A stretch of DNA of 64,000 bases, from positions 1 to 64,000 of the forward strand of contig NW_017962933.1 of assembly GCF_001661345.1 (NCBI RefSeq). The letters run 5' to 3'. Numbering within the stretch: position 1 is the stretch's first letter; every line of letters begins with the position of its first letter. This document shows positions 45,914 through 54,484 of the stretch, one piece after another. The position numbers and the translations under genes are program-made. The notes under the pieces were generated by a model, which did no database searches, was not told where the DNA came from, and worked only from the letters and a program-made list of their open reading frames with translations. This DNA is from Ascoidea rubescens DSM 1968 (Eukaryota; Ascomycota; Saccharomycetes; Ascoideales; Ascoideaceae).

Positions 45914-47338
45914 TTAAAAAAGTTCGTTGTAACNACTAGTAACACGAGCAGCATTTGCTTTTGAAAACTTGAAAAAAGATCTTTTACTTTGAGGTTTGCA
46001 ATCAGGAACTTTAAGAAGAGAAAGCTTAGAAAGACCAGAAAATGTAGATGTTGGTAGTGAAATATGAGAGAACATACTCTCCAATTCGGTTTCAGATTCA
46101 GATTCAAATTCAGATTCATGCTCAGATTCAGAAGTTGATGCAAATTCCAATTCTGGCACATTCTGGTGTTGGTAGTGATGGTGAGCTGGATGTGCTTTGG
46201 GAAGCTGAGGAAGGTAGAAATGCTTTTTGTTCATACCATAGTATTGAAGCATATCATTTCTGTAGTCCTGATTTGACTCGCTGATGATGATCTCGTTGAT
46301 ATTTCTAGTCAACTGAGATAGCTCACCGTATTTCTCAGTGGTGAAGGTGACTTTGATATTTTGAGCAGCATAGTTGAAAATTCCTTTTGAGTGCTGTTTT
46401 AGCCATCTGTGGTGGGAGATATCAAGCAATGAAGGTCTGGTGTCAGGATTTGGATCCAAGATTAAATTGACCAAATCTATGACATCTTCATTGACCAAAG
46501 CATGTTTGAGAGATTGAGTTAAGTCAGATTTCAAATCAGATTCCAAGGCCGGAAGATGTCCAGTAACCAATTGGTGTAAAAGCAAGCCTATTGACCAGAC
46601 ATCGACTTTGATAGCATTGACAGTTTTGATTTTGTCGGATGAATTGCCACCACAAAGGAGTTCAGGAGCAGCAAGTTTGGAATTTGCTGGTTGGTAGAGA
46701 TCAACCATAATTTGTGTGATATGGCTTCGAGCTTCAGCAAAACCGTATTTATTGGCTTTGCAAGCAAGACTCAAGTCAGTGAACATGAGCTGGGAGTTGT
46801 CTGTTGAGACTGACAAAGTGTGTGTGTTCAAGTCTCGATGAGCAAAACCACATTGGTGCATGTAATTCACAGACGAGAGCAAGGACAAGAAGAGGTTTCT
46901 GATTTGGTGCTCGTTGGAGACAAAGCCATCGCATTTGTAGTCGATAGACTTGATAAAGCGACCTAGCGAGCTGGATTGTGGAATACGGTCTTTTACGATA
47001 CCATAGGCACCTTTGCTAGATAAAATCTCATGATAGCGAGTGAAATTGGGATGTAATGATAGCATCTTATTGATCTCCATTTCATTGATAATTGATTTGT
47101 GTTTGGATGGTAGCTCCTCNNNNNNNNNNNNNNNNNNNNNNNNNNNNNNNNNNNNNNNNNNNNNNNGGTTGTTGTTAAGAACATTAACAGCATCGATAAC
47201 AAAACCAGTTGAGTTTAAGTGAGAAATATCACCCATTTCATAGGGACCAATCTGAGCACCCTTGATGTATTCAATTGGCTTGATGACTCGAACAATGTTC
47301 GAAGAAGCAGCAGAAGTAGGTTGAGTGGTGGGAGTCAT
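45914..47338 (-). CDS. Divergent protein kinase fold, probable pseudokinase (contains gap)
   Basis: A protein of about 474 codons from MTPTTQPTSAASSNIV, the first ATG, interrupted by a 47-base N gap (47120-47166) near residue 58-73. The kinase fold is clear: helix C-like INEMEINKML, GFAHRDLNTHTLSV, TDLSLA, AAPELL and VDVWSIGLLLHQLVTGHLP. Catalytic motifs are eroded: HRDLKxxN reads HRDLNTHT (Lys and Asn lost), DFG reads DLS, and the N-lobe before the gap (GAQIGPYEMGDISHLNSTG) has no GxGxxG. The beta-3 lysine is hidden or absent. The C-terminal region is His- and Glu/Ser-rich (SESEHESEFESESETELES). One more ambiguous base lies five codons before the stop. It may be a scaffold-type pseudokinase. 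Confidence 0.75.
   Translation of the reverse strand: MTPTTQPTSAASSNIVRVIKPIEYIKGAQIGPYEMGDISHLNSTGFVIDAVNVLNNNXXXXXXXXXXXXXXXXEELPSKHKSIINEMEINKMLSLHPNFTRYHEILSSKGAYGIVKDRIPQSSSLGRFIKSIDYKCDGFVSNEHQIRNLFLSLLSSVNYMHQCGFAHRDLNTHTLSVSTDNSQLMFTDLSLACKANKYGFAEARSHITQIMVDLYQPANSKLAAPELLCGGNSSDKIKTVNAIKVDVWSIGLLLHQLVTGHLPALESDLKSDLTQSLKHALVNEDVIDLVNLILDPNPDTRPSLLDISHHRWLKQHSKGIFNYAAQNIKVTFTTEKYGELSQLTRNINEIIISESNQDYRNDMLQYYGMNKKHFYLPQLPKAHPAHHHYQHQNVPELEFASTSESEHESEFESESETELESMFSHISLPTSTFSGLSKLSLLKVPDCKPQSKRSFFKFSKANAARVTSXYNELF
47120..47166. other. Assembly gap (47 N)
   Basis: A run of 47 unresolved bases inside the kinase-like gene. It follows an Asn-rich run and precedes EELPSK, so a low-complexity tract probably defeated assembly. 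Confidence 0.99.
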
Positions 47339-47852
47339 TGTTAATTGAAGCAGAAACTGAACACTTGAGAATAAGTCAAGTGGCAGTAAGTAGAAATTAT
47401 TCCGGATCAAAATAATTTACAAAGAAAAGTGATGAATAGTTGAGAAGAAGAATCAAAAACAAATGGAAAAAAGACCCTTTATTTATATTGTTCGAAATGT
47501 ATGAAATAGCAATAAATCGATTGAGTGGATAAAGTTGCTTGAATAACTATCACAAGTTAGTTTTAGCAGCTCAAGGATTGATAAATGTGATCAAAGATGT
47601 TGTTTTTTGCTATTATTTTTCAGGGAAGTGATTTGGACGCAAATTAAGGTTTTTGGAATAGCTGGTACAATAGCTGTCAAACTGGAAATGGAAGTTCCAT
47701 GCGTTTTCCTGCATTGCAATCTTGAAAAGGTTTTCACTGACACAAAAATGAAAGCAAACTCAATAGTTTAATTGGCGGAATTAATATTACATGAGAAGAT
47801 GTATATAGAGTTATATAATTTTATATAATTTTATGTAGTGGAATAATTTTGG
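47339..47852. other. Kinase-like gene promoter and PPM1 3' flank
   Basis: About 515 bp. One AACTAAC string lies on the minus strand near 47557-47563, but no matching donor precedes it, so no upstream exon is proposed. Short ttatataattt repeats sit near 47810-47835. Confidence 0.45.
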
Positions 47853-49082
47853 TTAATGAATAATTTGCCATTTTAGAGATTGAATTTGATTTATGAAATC
47901 TGTGTTAATTAGAGAGGAATGGCCATATGTACCGACAATTAGACAGTAATGGCTTGCTAGCAAGTTCCATTCTTCTAGTTCATCTAAAAATTCCAATCTT
48001 GATAATCTTAGTTTTTCATTTGAAGTTAGCCAGTTGTTGTAGATAAATAGCATGTCCGAAGATAAAATTTTATTGAAGTGGGTAATTTGAGATTGAAATC
48101 TATCGATTTGAGACAGTAGAGTTGGGTAGTCGTTTAGAGTGGAGATGAATATTTTTCTCTTAAGTAGATTATTGGACATCATTTCACCGAATCTGTCATT
48201 TAGAGAGATTGGTTCATATAGTGATATGATGCCGTTGGGAAAAGCGGATTGGAAAGATTGGAGTAAGACATTTGAATCAGTTGAGGACATGTAGCAGGTT
48301 GATAGTTCACTAAATATTAAAGTTGGGTGATTGAAGTTGATTTTGATAGTTGTTGAGTTTTTCAAGTATTGTATGAATTGGGTGAATTGATTTTTATCTC
48401 TTAGATCGATTGGGTATAGTAGATAGTTGTTTGTTTGGATTGTGTCTATATTGAATGTTGATAGATTGATATTGTTGATATTATAGTTGGTATTATATTG
48501 GAGGGATGAATCGAAGTTGGAAGAGTTGAAGATTAGGTCTCTAAAAGTTGGGTTTGATAGGTATATGAAAGATTTGATAAAGGTTGACTCTTTGAATTCC
48601 AATTCAATGTATTTGAAATTGTGGATAATTTTATGTGGAGAGGAGGAAGAGAAGTTTTTGATTAGGTTTAGAAATCTCAAATCTGAGCCAGCACCTAGGG
48701 AAATGATTTGGCAGTTTTCGTAGTTGTTTGAGATGAGGAAATTTTGAATGAGAATGTCTAGCAATTTTGTTCGAATGTAGGTGCCTCGATTGATTAGAGG
48801 AAACTTGTTTTTGATTAGATTTTCGTTTAGGTTTGAGTTTAAGAGACGTTGAATTGAGAATTTTGAGTTGCCAAAACTTTTAAACAAGCTGTTGTTTGAA
48901 GCTAGTAGTGGAAGGTTGATTTTCAATTGGTCTATATAGGATTTGAATAGCGAGGAGTCGTTGTTTGGGTCATTTGAAAAGTAGTTTTTATTGAAGCAGG
49001 ACAATTTTGAAGAGAGGGCATCAAAATCAGTTGATTTGATTACCTTGTCTCTTCTTTCAATTGGATTGAAATTCAAAGACAT
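47853..49082 (-). CDS. PPM1: PP2A leucine carboxyl methyltransferase
   Basis: PPM1 methylates the C-terminal leucine of PP2A catalytic subunits, promoting holoenzyme assembly. The 409-residue protein starts at MSLNFNPIERRDKVIKSTDF; the upstream frame is a hydrophobic artefact. Family features are the RRDKVI(K)STDFDALSSKLSC opening, FPLINRGTYIRT, the SAM-binding IISLGAGSDLRFLNL, TLIFSELSTCYMS, and a C-terminal HYCLIVGTYG. The length is slightly above the S. cerevisiae protein because of Asn-rich loops. Confidence 0.93.
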   Translation of the reverse strand: MSLNFNPIERRDKVIKSTDFDALSSKLSCFNKNYFSNDPNNDSSLFKSYIDQLKINLPLLASNNSLFKSFGNSKFSIQRLLNSNLNENLIKNKFPLINRGTYIRTKLLDILIQNFLISNNYENCQIISLGAGSDLRFLNLIKNFSSSSPHKIIHNFKYIELEFKESTFIKSFIYLSNPTFRDLIFNSSNFDSSLQYNTNYNINNINLSTFNIDTIQTNNYLLYPIDLRDKNQFTQFIQYLKNSTTIKINFNHPTLIFSELSTCYMSSTDSNVLLQSFQSAFPNGIISLYEPISLNDRFGEMMSNNLLKRKIFISTLNDYPTLLSQIDRFQSQITHFNKILSSDMLFIYNNWLTSNEKLRLSRLEFLDELEEWNLLASHYCLIVGTYGHSSLINTDFINQIQSLKWQIIH

Positions 49083-49297
49083 TTTGTGTATTGAGGAATG
49101 GCAGTAGCAATAGAAAAAGGAAAAAAAGGGAAGAAAGAAAGAAAGAAAAAAGCAGATAGTAATAAATATACGAACAGGCAGAAGAACAGATAAACAAGAA
49201 GGTAAAGAGAAGCAGCAGACGTAAAGATGGAAAAAAAGTATGGTGAGCAAGAAAATGCGGGCGGAAAAAAAAAACACAATAGGAGACGCAACGGCAG

Positions 49298-49957
49298 CTA
49301 GATGGATATCGCGTCAGCATAGCAATCAGCACTGGAGCAGTTTGCAGGGCTCTTTTTGGCGTGGGAAGCAGAAGCAGCAGAAGCAGCAGAGGCAGCAGAG
49401 GCAGCAGGGTGGTCGTAGTCGGAGTAGAGGATGCGGGAGACCAGGGAGAGAGGCAAGTCCCAGACGCCGTTGGTGGGAGCCCAGAGGTGGTGAGGACTGT
49501 TGGAGACGAGGGCAGAGGTGTCAGAGAGGTTGGACCAGTGGGCAAGGGGCCTGGTCTTGAGCTCGGTGTTGTAGAGGGCGAGAAGCACGTACACGAAAAG
49601 CATCAGAACGAGCACGAAGGAGGGAAGCAGCAAGGCCCAGTAGCGGTGGGGGTAGTACCAGATACCGATGGCGTGGAGGCAGGACTGGGGCAAAAGAGCC
49701 CAGAAGCACCACGAAGCGACGGCGAGGAGGCTCACCAAGTGGAGAACGAAGCCGGTGTACTCGGTCTTGGGCGCAATTCTGTTGGAGATGGTGGCGTCAC
49801 TGGCAGTGGCCCAGAGGTCAGAGATGAAGCTGGCGGCGCTGGGGCCGGCAGAGGAGTCCAAGATGTCCTCGTACTCGTACACGCTGAAGCGCAGATCAAA
49901 GGCCAGGCTGGCGCCGGCACTGGGTACAAAGCTGTCATCGAAGGAGTAGCGGGGCAT
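49298..49957 (-). CDS. GPI19: GPI-GlcNAc transferase subunit GPI19 (PIG-P)
   Basis: A subunit of the ER complex that starts GPI-anchor synthesis. The PIG-P domain has two helices: TEYTGFVLHLVSLLAVASWC and WYYPHRYWAL.LPSFVLV.ML, where each dot is a CTG codon. It is followed by NTELKTRPL and the conserved WDLPLS.VSRILY (dot again a CTG). The protein is 219 residues, longer than the approximately 140 of S. cerevisiae. It has an N-terminal domain with an acidic DDSFVPS stretch and a C-terminal AASAASAASAAS tail. The first ATG (MPRYSFDD) is used; a GTG-started frame adds another Ala/Ser repeat. The gene is markedly GC-richer than its neighbours and has many more CTG codons. Confidence 0.85.
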   Translation of the reverse strand: MPRYSFDDSFVPSAGASLAFDLRFSVYEYEDILDSSAGPSAASFISDLWATASDATISNRIAPKTEYTGFVLHLVSLLAVASWCFWALLPQSCLHAIGIWYYPHRYWALLLPSFVLVLMLFVYVLLALYNTELKTRPLAHWSNLSDTSALVSNSPHHLWAPTNGVWDLPLSLVSRILYSDYDHPAASAASAASAASASHAKKSPANCSSADCYADAISI

Positions 49958-50134
49958 GGCGGCAGAAGCAGCAGAAGCTGCAGAAGCAGCAGCAGCAGAA
50001 GGTGCGCGTGCTTCCCCTTTTGTGCCCGTCGCCACTCAGCGTGCACGTGACCGCTCCATCTAGAACTTGCTGGCCAGGCCTTTTGTTATGGCCTCTGCTT
50101 CCTGTGCTCCATTTCAGGCTCAATTCCATCAGCT
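49958..50134. promoter_or_regulatory. Divergent promoter GPI19/TIF3-like
   Basis: 177 bp between the two start codons. It includes a gcagcagaa tandem repeat (about 49960-50000) that continues the Ala/Ser-coding repeat of the GPI19 frame, and CAGCGTGCACGTGACCG with a CACGTG core near 50045. Confidence 0.5.
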
Positions 50135-52430
50135 ATGGGTATGTCGATGCTTCCTGTGCCCTGTTTTCTTCGTCTTTCTGTCTACTAACTCTCTTTCTAG
50201 CTCAGAAGAACAAAATGTCGCTAAAGGAATTCTTCCAAGATGACTGTACGTATCTCCACTCTGCCTCTTGTGCTGCTAGCGATCCATACAATCCTGCCGA
50301 TACTAACCAGCTTTCTCTTCTCTAATAGCTTTGGGTGGTCACTCTTGGGCTGACGACGACTTTGATATCAAATCCATCCAGGTTCCAATACGTACGTTCG
50401 TTGTTTGCGTTTTTCCTTGGTTTCATCTTTTTACCTTTTTACCTTTTGCCCTTTTTTTTTCTTGGTTCGTATTATCGATCTCTTACGAGCTCAAACTAAC
50501 AGTTTATCTTTTAAATTTAGAAAATGCCCTGGCCTCAAATTCGAGATCAAACTCAACCATAAATTCAAGATCAAATTCAAACATAAGTTACAACAATTAT
50601 ACCCACAATAACCACCATAATAACCATAACAATAACCATAATTACAACTATTCCCAGAACGGCAACTACAACAGCCAATCAAATTTCAGTTCCTCAAGCA
50701 ACTACCAATCTGCAACTTTTACTCATCTACTAGATTACCAATTAAATCCTCCCTACATTGTAAAGTTCATAAACTTGTCCTCCAACTTCAACAACGATCT
50801 ATTGCTAAAGCTATTCAACAACTATTACGATATCATAGGACAGTTTCCAGATTTTATTCAAAAAAATGACAACATCTTCAACCTAAACTATATCCCCGGA
50901 AAGGGTATAAGATTAAAAAAATTCAAACTCTTCTGGGAACTAAACAACTCCTCCACCACCACAATCAACACTACTAACAACCCTCTCTCTCTCTCTCTTT
51001 CTCCTACTCTTTCTCCTTCTTCTTCAACCACCCATATCTCAAACGACATCCCAAACGCAACTAATGTCAAAAATATGAAAAAAATCGCTTTTGTCGAATT
51101 CAATACTCTACTAGAACTAAACATTGCAATGGCCTTTAACCAACTAGGTATATACAACAACCAAATCATCAAATTCAATGATTACCTCCTCGGTTTAAAT
51201 AACGACTTTAAAATTCTCTCCCCGGATGACAAACTATCCCTCTCAAATGACAAAATTACCGTCAAATTGGCTGATTTCGATGACTTCAATAACTACCAAA
51301 ACTCAAACGATTACCAACATCATCTCAACTACCTCTACCACAAATTCTCCTCAAACTCTTCAACCAGAAGCAACTCCCTCAAGAGATTCTCTTTTTCTTC
51401 CTCTCCAAATTTAAACTCAAATCTAAATTTAAACTCAAATTTAATTTCAAATACCAATCCTAATCTCTCTCCCAGTCTCACTACCAATCCTATTTCTAAA
51501 CAAAAACAAAAGCCAAACCCTTTTGGTAACGCTAAACCAATTGATGTCCTCTCAAAGGATCTAGAAATTGAAAAATTAATGAAAACATTAAACAGAACCA
51601 CTTTTCAAACTCCAGGTAGCTCAGATATATTCAACAACCAACAAAAACTTGATTCTAACCACAAAAATGACAATGATCAAATCAACACAACAGATATTGA
51701 CCCACCTCCCCAAGATAAAAAAATTGAAAAAAAAACTGGTGAATCTATTGAAAAATTCCTCTCAACTGACTCACTTGTCCAACGCCCCCGTTCTCGCTCA
51801 ATCAAATCCCCCAAATTAATCGTTCAGAAATTTCCTTCAATCAAAAACAACTCTGACCAAAACTCCTCTTATTCTTCCTTTTCCAAAAATTCAACTTCAA
51901 TTTCTTCCAATTTCTTTCCCAAAAATTATGCTGCCGTTGTTGCTCAAAATTTACCTCAATCTTTTCAAATATCTTCTCCTGTTCCAATTCCCAAACCTAT
52001 AATTACTGATTTGAAATCTGATTTATCTGCAAATATACCTAATCCACAAACTTCAAATTTTATCAATAATCAACCAATTAAACTCAATTCCTCTATTAAT
52101 GTTAATTCCACTAATAATAATAATAATAATAATACCAATAATAATAATAATAATATCGATAATAATATCAATAACATCAATAATAATATTAATAATAATA
52201 ATTTAGTGGAAAAAGTATCAAACTCTTTTCCTATTAATGCTTTAAATAATAATGATTCCAATCTTACCAATACACAACTCAAAAAAGATTATGATTTATC
52301 TCCTAAAGAAGACACCAACCAAAATTATATTTTGAATTCTCACTCTTTCAAACCTAGAATATTAAAAAGAACTTTAATACAAAATGATATAACTTCAACT
52401 CAAAATAACAATAATAACAATAACAATAAC

Positions 52431-52467
<37 letters not shown>

Positions 52468-54137
52468 GTATTTTGAAAATTCATGAATCTTCATTAGAAA
52501 TTCCAATTGAAAACGATGTAATTATTAATAATGAAATTAAAAATAAAATCAAAAATGAAATTAAAAACGTTGATAGTGAAACTACTCTTAGTAATGAAAA
52601 AACCTCTATAGAATTATCTAATTCAAATAACAATTACACAGATTTAGAAAATAAAATCCAAAAAATTGAACCTGATATTCCTAGCAAAACTGAAAACGCC
52701 GTTTCAAATATTTTACTTGAACCAAAACTAGACCCAAAACTAGAATCAACAATAGAATCAAAGATAGAATCGAAATTAGAATCAAAGTTAAAATCAAAAT
52801 CAGAACTAAGATCAGAATTGATCTCAGAACTAAAAGCTGAAATTAAATCAGAATTAAAATTGGAAATCGAATCAGAATTAAAATTTCAAAACATTAATGG
52901 GAAAGTTGACCGGGATATTGAACCTATTAAAGAAGATGATAAGAACGAATTAAAAGATATTTCAAAAGAAATCAAAAATCAAAACAAATTTCCAAGATCC
53001 AAAAATTTATCTTCCAACAATCAAAACAATGCTTTTGTTTCTAATTCCAAATATAGTAATTCTAGCTTCAAAGCTCAATCCCCTTCAAGGAATAATTCTT
53101 TGGTAAACGAAAAACCTAACTTTAAAGGGAAAAAAATTGCAAATGTCACTAGGGTTTTTAATAGCGAATTTAAATTTGCAGAAAATAAACTAAAGACCAA
53201 ACCAATTAAAAAGGATGAGCAGGATATCCAATCCAATAAAAAATTAAATCAGAAATACATTAAAAAAGACCTTAACAAAGACCTTAACAAAGACCTTAAT
53301 AAAGATTTTAATAAAGACCTTAACAAAGATCTTAATAAAGAATTTAACAAAGACCTTGGTAAAGACCCTAACAAAGACTCTAACAAAGACTTTAACAAAG
53401 GAGTAGAAAAAGAAAAAAAAATCCCCAAATATATCGTAGGTTCTATTAATGAAACTCGTTCAAGTTATAATTTGCATAATGATTCCGGATTCACAAATAG
53501 AAACAGAGGGAAAGAAACTGTTCATAGAACTCCTGCTGTCAATTACAATACTCACTACTATAATCCAAGTTATAATCCTGAAAAGACTAAATCTACCAAT
53601 GTGTCTGATTCAAAATTCAAAAGTTCATTTATTAACAAGTCTTTGAAAAACCCTTCCAGAACCTATTCAACTGCAAATTTTGATTTGAATTCTAATAAAG
53701 TCTTGAAAACAATCAATAATGTTGATTCTAGAAAATATAATAACAAAACATTTAGACCAAAAAGATTTGAAGATAATAAAACGGAGAGAGCCGATTTTGG
53801 AAAGCCAGTTAAAGGTTTTGAGAAAAATGTATTTGCGAATGAAATCAAACCATTACCTAAAATCGAACATGCCAATAAATTTGAGTATTTAACACATCTT
53901 GATAAAGAAGACAATGAAGATATTCTTGAAAAGAAAAGCGAAGTGAAAAAGCCAAGCCCATCTTTGAAAGCACCTTCAGTGTCTATAGAAGATAGGAATG
54001 AAAAAATTGCATCGAAAAAAGCTTCCAATTTGAAATATAAAAATAAGGCATCTATCAATTATAAAGGTAGGAGTAAAAATGGAGGTTTCAAAAATGAGAC
54101 CAAAGTATTTAATCAGGCAACACCAAGTACTGAGTGA
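50135..54137 (+). CDS. TIF3: eIF4B/TIF3-like protein, very large, three introns
   Basis: eIF4B stimulates eIF4A during mRNA unwinding. Exons are 50135-50138, 50201-50245, 50329-50391 and 50521-54137. Splicing gives MAQKNKMSLKEFFQDDSLGG, then HSWADDDFDIKSIQVPIQN, matching the fungal Tif3 N-terminus (short basic start, xLxxFxxDD, SWADE). An Asn/Ser-rich linker leads to a divergent RRM: NPPYIVKFINLSSNF (RNP2-like), later KKIAFVEFNTLLELNIAM (RNP1-like). The predicted protein is 1,242 residues, about three times the usual. The C-terminal two-thirds is disordered, with poly-Asn runs, a Lys/Glu/Ser charged-helix repeat (near residue 800) and NKDLNKD repeats. Identification rests on the N-terminus and RRM. 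Confidence 0.75.
50139..50200 (+). other. TIF3-like intron 1 (62 nt)
   Basis: Donor GTATGT directly after ATGG, TACTAAC branch at 50183-50189, acceptor TTTCTAG ending at 50200. Exon 1 carries only four coding bases. If instead it lies in the 5' UTR, translation would start at the MSLKEFF ATG (50215). Confidence 0.8.
50246..50328 (+). other. TIF3-like intron 2 (83 nt)
   Basis: Donor GTACGT, TACTAAC at 50301-50307, acceptor AATAG ending at 50328. The phase gives FFQDDS|LGGHSW without a break. Confidence 0.88.
50392..50520 (+). other. TIF3-like intron 3 (129 nt)
   Basis: Donor GTACGT, branch AACTAAC at 50494-50500, acceptor AATTTAG ending at 50520. The frame stays open through the intron, but the encoded aromatic/hydrophobic string is foreign to the family, and pyrimidine-rich DNA follows the donor. 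Splicing yields VPIQNALASNS. Confidence 0.8.
53262..53405 (+). repeat. NKDLNKD-coding 12-bp repeat
   Basis: About twelve 12-bp units (aacaaagacctt and variants) inside the TIF3-like gene, encoding NKDL/NKDF/NKDP tetrapeptides. Third-position divergence between units shows the array is not brand new. Confidence 0.85.
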
Positions 54138-54484
54138 TAAATACAAACTAACTAATTAATTTATTCAACATTTTTTTTGTTTTAACTTAAATAATCATCA
54201 TACCTTTCAAAAGTTTTTTTTTTTCACCATAAAAGTTTTATCTGTAAAGTTATATTTTTATTTTGCTTGGTTTTTTTTTTGTTTGATGTTGATTTAAAAT
54301 GAGGTGTGGTATTTTTAGTGTTTTAATTTATTTTTTTAAAACCAGATTATTTTTTTTATTTATGATTATGTATAGTTAGAATAAATTCATTTAATTTATT
54401 ATTAATTTATAAAAATTTTCAAAGAGGAGATACACAGAAGAGAAAAAATAATAGGGTTGTAATATATACAAGAGTTGAAGAAAA
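54138..54484. other. Convergent intergenic region
   Basis: About 350 bp between convergent stop codons, with several T-runs of 8-10 and nothing else notable. Confidence 0.6.

Noticed and set aside
47557-47563. AACTAAC on the minus strand upstream of the kinase-like gene
   Set aside because: No donor within a plausible distance, so no upstream exon is proposed.
50135-50214. Interpretation of TIF3-like intron 1 as purely 5'-UTR
   Set aside because: Not excluded, but the spliced MAQKNKMSLKEFF matches the fungal Tif3 style of a short basic lead before the second Met, so the coding model is preferred.
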